Under the pieces are notes generated by a model. That model ran no database searches. It saw only the letters and a list, made by a program, of their open reading frames with translations, and was not told the origin of the DNA. 64,000 bases of DNA. Origin: Synaphobranchus kaupii (taxonomy: Eukaryota; Chordata; Actinopteri; Anguilliformes; Synaphobranchidae). Where the stretch lies: contig CM056378.1 of NCBI GenBank assembly GCA_029718625.1, positions 58,737,027 through 58,801,026 on the forward strand, written 5' to 3'. Position numbers and translations under genes: made by a program. Within the stretch, counting starts at the first letter, position 1. Each line of letters starts with the position of its first letter. Shown in pieces: positions 42,951 to 53,875 of the stretch.

Positions 42951-43764
42951 AACTAGCTCCCTGGTACAATGACCATACTCATGCTCTCAAACAAGCTTCA
43001 CGCCAACTTGAGCGCAAATGGCATGCCTGGAAAGACAGCCTTCTCTATTATAAACATGCCCTTATCACAGCGCGTTCCTTATATTTCTCTACTTTGATAG
43101 ATGAAAATAGAAACAATCCTAGGCACCTGTTTAACACTGTTGCCCGACTGATTAAGAATCATGTTGATCCCTGTGTTTCAATCCCATTTAGTAGCAATGA
43201 CTTTATGAATTTCTTTGATGACAAAATTATAAAAATCAGGGACAAGATTCAAAGTTCTTCTACCACCCCTCATACAGGGTCTGCCCCTCCGTCCACTCAA
43301 CACTTGGATGCAGAATCTTCAGATGGACGGGTGGCCTATCTGAACTCCTTTGCTCCAATAGATCTCACTGAATTTAATACTATAGTAAATTCTTCAAACT
43401 CTTCTACCTGTCTTCAAGACCCTATCCCAACGAAGCTACTGAAGGAGCTACTGCCAGTGATTGGAACGCCACTGTTGCATATTGTCAATGCTTCTTTAGC
43501 CTCTGGACATATACCACCGACTCTCAAACTTGCAGTCATCAAACCCCTTCTTAAGAAGCCAAACTTGAATATGAACGACTAATGGCTACATCTCTGTACT
43601 CATGCTTCTAGATTTAAGTGCAGCATTTGACACAGTTGATCACCTCATCCTTTTGGATAGGCTTGAAAATATTGTTTGCCTCCGTGGACTGGCTCTTTCC
43701 TGGTTTAGATCATACTTATCAGACCGATATTTGGTCAATTCTCATCTATTTAGGGGGTGCCCTG
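42951..43764 (+). pseudogene. LINE ORF2: linker and RT fragment
   Basis: The frame 43094-43582 encodes the RT-preceding linker ending with LAVIKPLLKKPNLN. Then 43600-43764 jumps to LLDLSAAFDTVDHLILLDRLE and LSWFRSYLSDR, skipping about 60-70 residues (the YRP and QSGFR motifs). The retrovirus then interrupts before the YADD box. Confidence 0.8.
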
Positions 43765-44505
43765 TGTGGAAGTAAGCTGTTTTGTGAAACTGTTCTGTAG
43801 GCCAAAGAAAGCCCCATATGCAAGCTTCTATATAAATAATGAAATAATACAGTCAAGATCTAGTGGAAAAGTACTGAGGATGGGGGGTGGCGAGAGAATG
43901 CAGGATAGTTCCCTATCAACAAGGACGAGGGCATCTAGCACACCAGTCAAAACAGGAATGTTTCCCTCCTGTTTTCCATACCTAAGCTGGAGTTGTACCT
44001 ATAACAATAGATAAGATAGATCATGCTGACCAAACAGGCGGGAGAATAATACAAAATAATTGAAATTAAGGAAAATTACATGGTCTGATTAAAGGGCACA
44101 TGAGGAGAAGTCACAAAGTATTTTATTTGGTAGATCAAGAGTGCCCACAAGCGCATAGGGTAGGAACTGGTCATATAACATGTTTATTTTTCGCCTAATT
44201 TGTTATAAAATAAATATGGATAAAATAAGATATGATGAAAGGGTGTCACCGCACATTATTAGTGTATTAGTTAGGTAGAGGAGGAGTTATGATATTATAT
44301 AAACTAATGTTTGTTTTTGTTCGGGGAACTCCTAATCCTCTGCGTATAGGTTAAAGGACTTCCCGTTGAATCAATGTTTTAATAAAAGATTACATTTAAT
44401 AGAAGACTCTGCTATTTCCTTCATCTTCATCTTCAGAATTCTTCAACTCAAAAACCCATCTCAAATTGAACCTAATGAGGAGAGAGTGAAGGACTGCCCT
44501 CCGCA
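43765..44505 (+). repeat. 5' LTR of the retrovirus (741 bp)
   Basis: Starts TGTGGAAGTAAGC and ends CCCTCCGCA. A TATATAAACTAATG TATA-type stretch (about 44295) and AATAAAAG (about 44381) are plausible promoter and poly(A) sites. It differs from the 3' LTR by several indels (for example extra CAAGCGCATAGGGTAGGAAC around 44150), consistent with an old insertion. Confidence 0.95.
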
Positions 44506-44990
44506 TATTTGGCATGCCAGCCAGGACTCATAGTGAGAGGTAAGCAGACACCTTTTTCATAAAAAGTCTGTAGAGAGGAATTACCCGTACTCCATTGGCC
44601 CCAAGTGTAGTCCTACACCGGGTGACGGGGCTCCAGTGGGTGAGTGGAGAAAAATAAATAAATAGGTAGAAAAATTGTGATGAAGTGAAATAAGCAGGAG
44701 TGTTGAAAAAGTTTCAAAATGTTTGCTCTGATTATTGAAATATTGAAATATATATTATTTTTTATAAAAAAATTACAGTCAAATTACAACACTGGTTAGG
44801 GCTCCAAGTTAGCTAGCCAAAATCTCTGAAACAATGAGAATAACTGGGTTGTGGGCTGCGTAGAGGTTGTGTGTAAAGGGATGCCTTTCCCTTCAAATAG
44901 TCCGCCACAAATGGTGATAGGGTGAAGCAGTCGAAAGATATATTAGGATAGGGACAGTTAGGGAAGTGTAAAACATGGTAAAACATGCAA
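44506..44990 (+). other. Retroviral leader, gag missing
   Basis: TATTTGGCATGCC follows the LTR where a primer binding site should be, but I cannot match a specific tRNA. GAGAGGTAAGC (about 44535) is a good splice donor for env. No gag frame, major homology region or CCHC knuckle is seen before the protease. Confidence 0.6.
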
Positions 44991-45942
44991 CTTTTTAATA
45001 GATACTGGGGCGACCTACTCCTGTATTGGTCTGGATGGAGCACACTTACCACTTGCAACACATCATATTAAAGCAAAAGGATTTTCAGGGATAACACAAA
45101 CTGTTCCATTCATCGAAGAGCAAAAACTGTTAGTGGGGGAGCAACAAATTGTGGCAAGACTCCTATATACCCCTAACGTACCCGTAAACTTGTTAGGAAG
45201 GGATTTGCTGTGCAAATTGAATGCCACCATTTCATGCATGCCTCAAGGGCTGATTTGCATGTTTCCTGGATCATCTGGACAATATGTGATGGACATGTTA
45301 AGCAAGGAACAGGGTAGCCCAGTAGTCTACTGGGGACAGTTACCACAAGAAAATAATTTGAATGAATATTGTAAGCTATGGACAAGAACATGCCCGGTAC
45401 TGAAAGAAAGTATCAGCAAGACAGAAATGAGGGATCAGCTCATCATGACCTTATTCTTCGACCCGACGGAAGAAGATGAAGAGTATGCGCAGGACTTCAA
45501 GGAGATAGACGGAAAACAGGGAGTGATACATGCAAGAGGCATCTACATCGGAAAAGAAGGGGTTGGGGCTATGATAGCTCTGGGGGAGAAGAACTTACCA
45601 ACAGAGCAATGGTACATGATGGGGGACACAGCAACTCCCCATGTAACGTTGGGTGTCAACCCAGGATTTCAAGCAAAAGACATTGGACCGATGGTAAAAA
45701 GAATGATGCAGCAGCAGTATCTCCCTACTAACATACCCGGATTGTTGAATGGTGTCTGCCCCACAGATTGGTTCTTATCATTGGACCTAAAGACTCCAGT
45801 ACGCATGGAGAAACACACACTGGAAGAGGAAGCAATAATGACGCTCACAGAAGAACAAGAAGAGTACCTACAGGATGTCCCAAAAGACTCTGGGCAGAAG
45901 GTGGGCATGACATCGGCCTCATGCGTTCAGCTGGCCAGGTGA
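44990..45942 (+). pseudogene. Retroviral protease and pol N-terminal region
   Basis: The aspartic protease site FLIDTGATYS is near 44990 and the partner block VNLLGRDLL near 45190. From 45133 the frame is open for 269 codons into a region before RT that contains VGAMIALGEKN and HVTLGVNPG. A stop at 45942 and a shift near 45890 separate it from RT. In viruses the protease matures Gag-Pol. Confidence 0.8.
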
Positions 45943-46975
45943 AGATACAACTGAAACCAGGCATGATGGGACCCCGGGTCTGTCAATACCCCCTGAACAA
46001 GGACGTAGAGGAAGGAATTAGCATCACTATACAAGACCTTCTGAAAGCTGGGGTGATATACCCTACAACCAGCCCATGCAACACACCAATCTTACCAGTT
46101 AAGAAAACGGGAGGAAAATGGAGGATGGGACAAGAACTCAGACCACTCAATGACTAAGTAATTGCAGACAACCCAATTGTAAATTGTACCCGATCCCTCA
46201 ACCATATTAACTAACATCCCAAGTGATACAACCCACTACACAGTTATAGACCTATGTTCAGCGTTTTTCTCAATCCCAGTGCACCCAGTAGTCCCAGTAT
46301 TTGTTTGCATTCACATACAGGGGGCAACATTACTCTTATCAAAGACTGCCTCAGGGATATGTAGAATCCCCTAGCCTGTTCAATCACATGGTCAGAAATG
46401 ACCTAGCAGACTTTGCGCCAAATGGGGAAGCACTCTCATCCAGTACGTGGACGACCTTCTCCTATGCAGCCCAAGTATGACTGCATGCAAAGAGGACAGT
46501 AAAAAACTGTTACAAGAACTGGCACTAAAAGGCCACAAAGTATCCAAGTCAAAGTTACAGTTTTGTCAAGAACAAGTGCAGTACCTGGGTCAAAAGTATT
46601 TCTGCAGAACGAATTGAAGCAATCACGAAGGTGCCCAGACCGAGAACGGTGAAAGAAATGCAGAGATTCCTAGGAATGACGGGGTACTCCAGGCAGTGGA
46701 TTTGTGACTATGCGGAAATGACACGGCCACTAAGAGATTTTTGCCTAAATAAAGCAGGAAGACACCAAATTGAGTGGTTCCCAGGGACAGAATCAGCTTT
46801 CACTGGACTTAAGCAAGCATTACAAACAGATCCAACTCTGGGACTCCCAGACTACCACAAACGGTTCCACCTGTTCTGTGCAGAAAAAGGGGGGTTTGCC
46901 ACAGCAGTACTGACCCAAAAAGAGCAAGAAAGATACAAACCCATTTCCTATTACAGTACGAGATTGATGCAGTAG
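45890..46975 (+). pseudogene. Retroviral reverse transcriptase
   Basis: IQLKPGMMGPRVCQYPLN and LPVKKTGGKWRM mark the fingers. A stop follows at 46155. Readable palm motifs include LPQGYVESPSLFNHM (about 46350) and the catalytic YVDDLLL (about 46440), in differing frames. The thumb and connection (MQRFLGMTGYSRQWI) lie in 46631-46975. At least four frame changes. Confidence 0.85.
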
Positions 46976-47640
46976 AAAGAGGACTCCACACATGTGAGAA
47001 AGGACTGGCAGCAGCCGCCTTTGCAGTAGAGAAGGCAACGCCAATAATGGCAGGGCATGAAGTTACCCTGTATGTGTCACATGCAGTAGAAGCACTACTC
47101 AGTAGAGGGAAATCATCCCTAACTAATTGGAGTGTATCAGGATATGAGATCCTGCTCACACAGCCAGGATTGACTATTATCAGATGCACAGCTGTGAACT
47201 CAGCAGAATTAATGATGACCCCAGAAGAAGGCCAACCACATGAATGTGAAAGAGTGGTGGAAGCAGAAGCAAGAGAAAGAGAAGACCTGCACCAAGAACC
47301 ACTGGTGGCTCTGGACCACATGTTCTTTGTGACCGGTTCATCATCCATTGATCCCCGTACAGGAAAAAGGTGCTGTAGTACGACAAGAAGGGCCATGGAC
47401 ATATCAAACGATTGAAGAATCGGCTCTAAGGCCAGGGACAAGTGCCCAACAAGCAGAACTGGTAGCCCTAGCAAGAGCCTACAGAAGGGGTGCAGGACAA
47501 ACCGTTAATATCTACTGTAACTCAGCGTATGCTTGTGGGGTAGTACACAGCTTTGGGGGAATTTGGGCAAGACAAGGGTTTCTCACTGCAGGGGGAAACC
47601 CTATAAAAACATTGTTGAGGTAAAATAACTGCTGGAGGCT
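46976..47640 (+). pseudogene. Retroviral RNase H region
   Basis: Frames 47047-47415 and 47348-47623 hold connection and RNase H landmarks: EVTLYVSHAVEALL, a VTGSSS-type start and AELVALARAYRRG, NIYCNSAYACGVVH. These match the D-E-D arrangement of gamma-type RNase H with frame shifts in between. Confidence 0.75.
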
Positions 47641-48939
47641 ATGAAGCAACCAGCAAAAATTGCAATTATAAAGTGCGCAGCACATACAGGTGGAACAGAT
47701 CCTGTGTCAGCAGGAAACGATTATGCAGATAACGCTGTTAAGCTAGCAGCAGAGGAGTTGGAGTACTGGCCTACAGCAGATCAACAGGTGCTTCTAAATG
47801 TAGAGGAGGTGGCATTGCAGGACCTAATAGAGGCACAAGAGGCTTCTACAGTGTCAGAAAAGGTAGAATGGGAAAATAGAGGATGTGGGTTAGATAAGTC
47901 TACAGGAATATGGCGGCAATCATGTACAATCGCACCAAGCGCACTAATAGAGGTCATTTGCAGAGCTGCCTATGGTGTTAGCCACTCTGCAAGGGGGGAG
48001 ATGATGAGAGAAATACAGAAACACTGGTTTATCCCAAAACTAACAGAACATGTTACTAGCATGATATCAAGATGCTAAATTTGTCAGGAAGTAAACATAA
48101 AGAAAGGGATACCGACTACACCAGGCTCTATGCCACCACCGGTGGGTCCATTTACCCATTTAGTAATGGACTACGTAGATATGATCGATCGAGCAGAAGG
48201 CAAAAGATATTGTCTAGTAATCATTGATAGATTTTCAAGATGGGTAGAAGCATTCCCCACTGCGCATGCAGATTCTAAAACTGTAGCTAAAGCCTTGTAA
48301 GAGAAATGTTCCCCAGATTCGGGGTCTGTCAGACCCTGAGCAGCGACAATGGTTCACATTTTACGTCTGACATGATAGCAGACGTTTGTAAAATGACAGG
48401 TATACAGCAGACATTTTCATGTGTGTACCATCCCCAGGCAGCGGGTATAGTAGAGAGATGCAATGGAACACTAAAAACAAAATTACAGAAAATATGTAGG
48501 CAAACGGATGAATTGGGTACAAGGTCTACCATTAGCACTCATGGCCATGAGGAATAGATTTATCCATTTGACACCCCATAAGATGGTAACAGGACGAGTA
48601 ATGCCAATCCCCACAACAAGACCAGAAAGCAGCGAAATAGGCCTGGAAGCACTAGAAGAAGAACTCCATAAATACCTGAAGGGACTAACCCAGGCTGTGA
48701 TGTCTGTCTATTCTCAGGCAAAAAAGGCCCAGGGGCCAGCAGTCGAAGACCCAGAGCTATTGGTGAATCCAGGGGAGTGGGTCTATGTGAAGAAGTTTAA
48801 AAGAAAGTGGAAGCAACCCAGACAAACAGGACCCTATCAGGTAATATTAGCCACTCCAACAGTGGTAAAGCTTAAAGACATAGGACCGAACATGGGTGCA
48901 CCTAAATCACTGCAGAAGAGCCCAGGAACCGGAGGCTAA
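47641..48939 (+). pseudogene. Retroviral integrase
   Basis: The end of RNase H (CAAHTGGTD) leads into the HHCC finger region (YGVSHSARGEMM, MISRC). After a stop the core shows MDYVDM (Asp), LSSDNGSHFTSD (Asp) and AGIVERCNGTLK (Glu), interrupted by one stop at 48298 and a shift near 48500. The C-terminus has TGPYQVILATPTVVK, the GPY/F module of gamma/epsilon-type integrases. DDE residues are present. Confidence 0.85.
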
Positions 48940-49011
48940 GAAAGAGCCCAAGAAAAAAGAGGAAAAGGAATAAAAACAGTTGAACGAGTATGCAGATTCT
49001 GCTTTGTCCTG

Positions 49012-49920
49012 ATGATTTTCGTGTGGGTGATTACTGGGGTAGTGGGGCTAATCAGGACAGGAACTGTGAGGGAAAGACAAAATAAGACAGCAATTGATGA
49101 AAAGATGACCATTATCAGACCAAGAGAGAGAAGAGCTTTGTGGAGAGCCTTCAATTTCAATGCAGATTCCCTAAACATCTCAGACTCATGGGCAAGAAGG
49201 AACATGTGGTACCAGCAATTAACACACTCAGTCCGAATGGCAACTAGAAGTAAATGTCCCTGCATGGTTCGAGTGCCCGCACCAGGAACTTGGCCGGTGG
49301 TGGCAGAAGTTGATCCCCAGCCATTGGAATCAGGATGCATGGCGCCATGTATCTGCTACACCATTATAACAGGAAAGTCTATGGCTATGACTATGGCTAC
49401 GTTACTAGACTCCTGTCGTTAAAAAAATGTAGATTTTTACGGAAGCTGGCATACGTACATCTCTCAACTAAGGCAGAAACAGTTTTAGAAGCCCCTAGTT
49501 CGTTGGAAGTAAAGAATAGTAAAGCAGGAGAGTGTTTTTGCTCTAATAGTACTAGCAGCTATGTGTTCTTCTTACTAGGGATATCATATTGTACGACCTA
49601 CGTGATGAGTTTTGGAATAATAAAAGGAGAAATACACCCTAGCGTCAAGAACTGGGCAAGACAAGACCATTGAAGTGAATGGAGTTGAAAACAGGACAAC
49701 ATACGCAAACATCACCTTAGGGACATTTAGAGACTATTGGTGGGTATGCGGGGATAGGGCTTACTAGTTTTTACCAATAGGATGGACAGCATGTTGTTAC
49801 CTGGCCACTTTGAAGCTCCCATATGAAGTAATGTCCATAAAACACAAAAAAGACAACCAACAGGACAGCAGCAACAGGAACATAAGAGAATTAGCAGAGT
49901 TTCATGACTTAGAGTCATAT
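49012..49920 (+). pseudogene. Retroviral env surface (SU) remnant
   Basis: A hydrophobic segment near the start (MIFVWVITGVVGLI) could be the leader. A basic RPRERRALW follows. Frames 49012-49422, 49335-49673 and a third frame around 49680-49760 show that at least two shifts and a stop break the chain. Position after integrase and before the TM region supports env. Confidence 0.65.
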
Positions 49921-50630
49921 CATTTCAGAGTTTCATTAGGGGAAAAATGGGGACTTGGGTTATTTCCCTGGTACGGAGTGGTCTTCCTAGCGGATCAAAT
50001 AGACAACATAACATAGGCCTTGCAGGGTTTCGCCAATGAAACTATTAGGGGGTTCAGCATGTTGAGGGACGCCGTCAGAAGCCACGAAATGGCCCTTCAT
50101 TACATATTGGCACGACAAGGAGGATTGTGTATAACGCTTAACCTGACAGGAGGCGCATGCTATACCTTGGTCCCTGACATTATGGATAATCTGACTAGCG
50201 TAATACACGCCTTAGGGAACATTAAAGAGGCATTCGGACCATCGGCAAGTGCTGGATCCTCCGCAATGGGATGGCTGGGGAGCTACATGGGACCTTGGTG
50301 GGCTGTGTTAGCACAGACTCTGATGCCCGTAGTCATAGTAGTTAGGATAGCCTTCTGTGGATGCATAGTAATCTTGCCATGTATTAAAGCTATGATGTCT
50401 AAGTGGCTGGGAACAATGATGGGGGAAGCAGGAATGATGATCCAGAAGGAAGAAGTCGTGGAAACACCGGTGGGATATGAGATAGTTGAACCCACAAACT
50501 TAGCAGAAGACAAGGAAAATAATCCATCAGGTGATCCCATTAAAAGCAAAGAAGTATTGATGAAACAGGTTAAGGCAGTCCACCAAATGTTCATAGGAAT
50601 GCCTCGGAGACGCGCCGTATGGGAACCATC

Positions 50631-51486
50631 TAGGGTTGCAAATTCTAAGGAATTTCCTTGATCGATAGTCGTCAACGTTAATGAACAATCAATCGATCAA
50701 TCCATAACAAAACAGCTAAAAATAGCTTATGACATAAAATACAAAATGCATGTTTTTTTCCTCAATCAAAGCTTTATTGAAACATTTGAGAAATACGCCT
50801 GTTTCATAGCATAACACAAATATAATTATGAACGCTGTTTTGTTTAAGTATGATATTTTAATAAGGCACGGGAAATTGCGCTCACTCTTCCGAGGCGAAT
50901 CAGTGACTAACACGTACGTCTATGACATATACAAAAATAAGATGAGCCTTAATTAAAAACTTAAATTTGCTAAATGATCATGAAATAGATAAATAACGTT
51001 TTTGAAAACAGCGCTATAATAGGTTCCCTCTTGAAATGAGAAAGCTACGACAAACTACGACAGCTCAGGCCTCAGTTTAAAACTTAAACTGCATAAGTGC
51101 AGTAAATACCTAGGCCTGCTGATTTTTATTTAAGAATATAAGCATGTTTACGTTATCAGGGGTGAGTCGTGTGCGCAGTCGGTTTACAGCGAGACCAGCT
51201 GCTGAAAATACGCGTTCCAATGGGACTGATGTCCCAGGCACACATAAGTAGCGTGCTTCATGGTCGAGTGAGTCTTCTTCTTTGTAAAGTTAATAACATA
51301 TTTCCTAATTGCAGTGCGCGCGCCCCCTTGTGTTTATCTTAATGATTGCATTTCACCAACAGCTCCCATTGACACAATTAAGATGAGACCGCAAATAGTT
51401 CAATTTGATCGTTAAATTTGAAATGGTCGATCGATCAAATTATTAACGGCAATTAATCGATCAACGATTAATCGTTAACACCCCTA
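50631..51486 (-). mobile_element. hAT-type insertion in env
   Basis: Ends TAGGGTTGCAAA and the complement TAGGGGTGTTAACGATTAATCG sit between GAACCATC copies (50623-50630, 51487-51494), an 8-bp hAT duplication. The right part (about 51140-51250, minus) encodes LCVPGTSVPLERVFSAAGL, the hAT C-terminal dimerisation block. It is a non-autonomous deletion derivative. Confidence 0.85.
51140..51250 (-). pseudogene. hAT transposase C-terminal (dimerisation) fragment
   Basis: On the minus strand YLCVPGTSVPLERVFSAAG then LAVNRLRTRLTPDNV match the conserved hAT C-terminal block (usually P.TS.P.ERVFS.AG). About 37 residues; no catalytic Asp regions. Confidence 0.85.
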
Positions 51487-51720
51487 GAACCATCCATCCA
51501 CCAGGTATTCCAGATGAGAGATGGGTCTTACACGAACGAAAGTGGGGAAAAATGCAACGAGAAAGGAGGACCGCTGAACTGTCCATACGGAAATCCTTTA
51601 TGCGAATGGGGAGTGAAGCCAGGAGCAGGATGGAAATGTGTGAGAATGAAATTTGGAGACGAATGGTGTAATCCGATAGATTGGGAGAAGTATTTCATGC
51701 CAGGGCTGTTGGAGGAGTGA

Positions 51721-52256
51721 GAGGAGTATTTCCTGTACACATGATCACACATATCACATATACTGACTACAGTACATGAAGAAAAGAACAACTCAAAGGG
51801 GACATAATAAAGCCCCAACTGACTAAAAGCCCTTAGGATAGATAAACCAGACACATAAATAGATTAAGGAAAAGGGCAAAGAAGGTAGGAGACGCCTGAG
51901 TGAAGTGCTAGTAACCTCTCCTCAGGCTTCTCAGGTCATGGGCTCCTAAGAAGAGGAAGAAGACATTACAAGTATAATCCAAATATTTTTATATAATCTT
52001 TGTATAATTATAGCAAATCAAAATTAGATAAACATTAAATACAGTAGCCTTTTGATTAACTCTTTGATATTTTGATATTTACTTTTTGATAGATCCCTCT
52101 GTTAATTAGAGGAAGTATTAACTTAGTTAAATTATGCATGCATGAAACTAATCCACCGCAAATGTTTATTTTTATCATACAATTGAAATGTCATAACTCC
52201 ACCAGGTAAAGCATCAACAAGAGAGTGTGAGACCAGATGGTCTCAAAGGGGGAATA
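51721..52256 (+). other. Retroviral 3' untranslated region
   Basis: Stretch from the env stop to the polypurine tract at about 52245-52256 (AAAGGGGGAATA). AT-rich, no coding. Confidence 0.7.
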
Positions 52257-52964
52257 TGTGGAAGTAAGCTGTTTTGTGAAACTATTCTGTAGGCCCAAGA
52301 AAGCCCCATATGCAAGCTTCTATATAAATAATTAAATAATACAGTCAAGATCTAGTGGAAAAGTACTGAGGATGGGGGGGTGGCGAGAGGATGCAGGATA
52401 GTTCCCTATCAACAAGGACGAGGGCATCTAGCACACCAGTAGTCAAAACAGGAATGTTTCCCTCCTGTTTTCCATAAGTAAGCAGGAGTTGTACCTATAA
52501 CAATAGATAAGATAGATCATGCTGACCGAACAGGCGGGAGAATCATACAAAATAAGGGAAATTAAGGAAAATTACATGGTCTGATTAAAAGGCACATGAG
52601 AAGTCACAAAGTATTTTATTTGGTAGATCGAGTGCCCCCAAAATAAAAACATGTTTATTTTTCACCTAATTTGTTATTGGATAAAATAAGATATGATGAA
52701 AGGGTGTCACCGCACATTATTGGTGTATTAATTAGGTAGAGGAGGAGTTATGATATTATATAAACTAATGTTCGTTTTTGTTCGGGGAACTCCTAATCCT
52801 CTGCGTAGGTTAAAGGACTTCCCGTTGAATCGACGTTTTAATAAAAGATTCAATTTAATAGAAGACTCTGCTATTTCCTTCATCTTCATCTTGAGAATTC
52901 TTCAACTCAAAAACCCATGTCAAATTGAACCTAATGAGGAGAGAGTGAAGGACTGCCCTCCGCA
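52257..52964 (+). repeat. 3' LTR of the retrovirus (708 bp)
   Basis: Same ends as the 5' LTR (TGTGGAAG...CCTCCGCA) with substitutions and a deletion, followed by the CCTG duplication. Confidence 0.95.
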
Positions 52965-53164
52965 CCTGTTAAAGGCTTTATAACTCCAGGGGCTCTATCT
53001 TGGCGATCTTGGCGCTTGGTCTAAGCGCATGGCGTAAAGTCCATTTTGGGCGTGTCCAAGTCCACTTTTGCTATTTTAACGGCGTGTTTTTTGGGCGTTA
53101 AGCACGGCGCAAGGTGCAAATGGGCTGAACCTAGTCGCTTCATTAATTATAAGTGTGTCTTTTT

Positions 53165-53225
53165 ACATTTACATTTTAGACATTTGGCAGACGCTCTTAT
53201 CCAGAGCGACGTACATTAGTGCATT
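53165..53225 (-). mobile_element. L2-tail fragment
   Basis: Complement of an L2 3' terminus: GTCGCTCTGGATAAGAGCGTCTGCC and TAAATG units. About 60 bp, inside element L. L copy 2 lacks it. Confidence 0.75.
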
Positions 53226-53875
53226 TTCCAACCTGAAACAAGTGCGTTAAAAACAACCCTAAAAGGTAAATACGAATTCAAACACCGGGCGCAGTCAGTA
53301 TGATTATATATATATATATTTATTTTTATTTTTATTTTTATTTATTTTTTTTGGGGGGGGTGGGGGACCACACGATATCAATCATTGGCGTGCACAACAG
53401 TAAGCCAATAAGTAACCTTACAAGTATTAAACTAGAAGCTTCAACCACTTGGGTATGACATATCCCATTCCCTTTAAAAGCCTGCTTTTCCACCTTGGCG
53501 GATTGCTTGATGGCGAAACAGACATGCTCGTGTGTGTTTAGTGTGATCAAGGAATAGGCTAAATGGAGTATGATCAATATTATTCAGACTAACCATTAGC
53601 GTATGAGTTCCCGGTAATTCCCGACAGGGCTGTTATTTCACAAAATATATGCAGTTAAATTTCGTTAAAAGGACCTGCAACAGCTGAGAATAAGCTATCA
53701 ATGGCTTCAGTCTCACCTTAGAAAACGCCAAATCAGCCTGCTTGTTCAGTGAATTTCGTTTGATTATGCAATGAAAGTGTCAAACATCAATTCCATGAGG
53801 CTGTTCTCATGGAGTTCTCGAAGTTCAAGCTTCATCAGAAGTTCATTAGGCTACCTGCATAGTAATATTGATTAA

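Larger units (their letters stand above)
40859..43764 (+). mobile_element. CR1/L2-group LINE with esterase ORF1, 3'-broken
   Basis: Contains ORF1 (40939-41947) with coiled-coil-like and esterase parts, and ORF2 pieces of endonuclease and RT. It is cut at 43764 by the retrovirus. A deletion removes the first RT motifs near 43580. Its position directly after element H's TTAA suggests a near-complete 5' end. Confidence 0.8.
49921..51720 (+). pseudogene. Retroviral env transmembrane (TM) remnant with hAT insertion
   Basis: The frame 50020-50661 has ALHYILARQGGLC followed by a downstream Cys (GGACYT), like the immunosuppressive-type and disulfide region of class I TM proteins. A membrane segment (AVLAQTLMPVVIVVRIAF) and a cytoplasmic tail follow. 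A hAT element (50631-51486) interrupts the tail. Beyond it a cysteine-rich frame (to 51720) continues. An in-frame stop at 50014 separates it from SU. Not functional. Confidence 0.7.
43765..52964 (+). mobile_element. Endogenous retrovirus, class I-like (gamma/epsilon), defective
   Basis: Two LTRs flank protease, RT, RNase H, integrase and env remnants. Both sides carry CCTG (43761-43764, 52965-52968), a 4-bp duplication as in gamma/epsilon-type viruses. The polypurine tract AAAGGGGGAATA precedes the 3' LTR. The leader is under 500 bp, and gag is not recognisable. Many stops and frameshifts make it inactive. It sits in the LINE 40859-43764. Confidence 0.9.

Noticed and set aside
44506..44560. 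Assigning the retrovirus primer tRNA
   Set aside because: The sequence after the LTR does not match any tRNA 3' end that I can justify.
50020..50661. Domesticated envelope (syncytin-like) gene
   Set aside because: There is an in-frame stop before it, SU is broken in several frames, and a hAT interrupts the tail.
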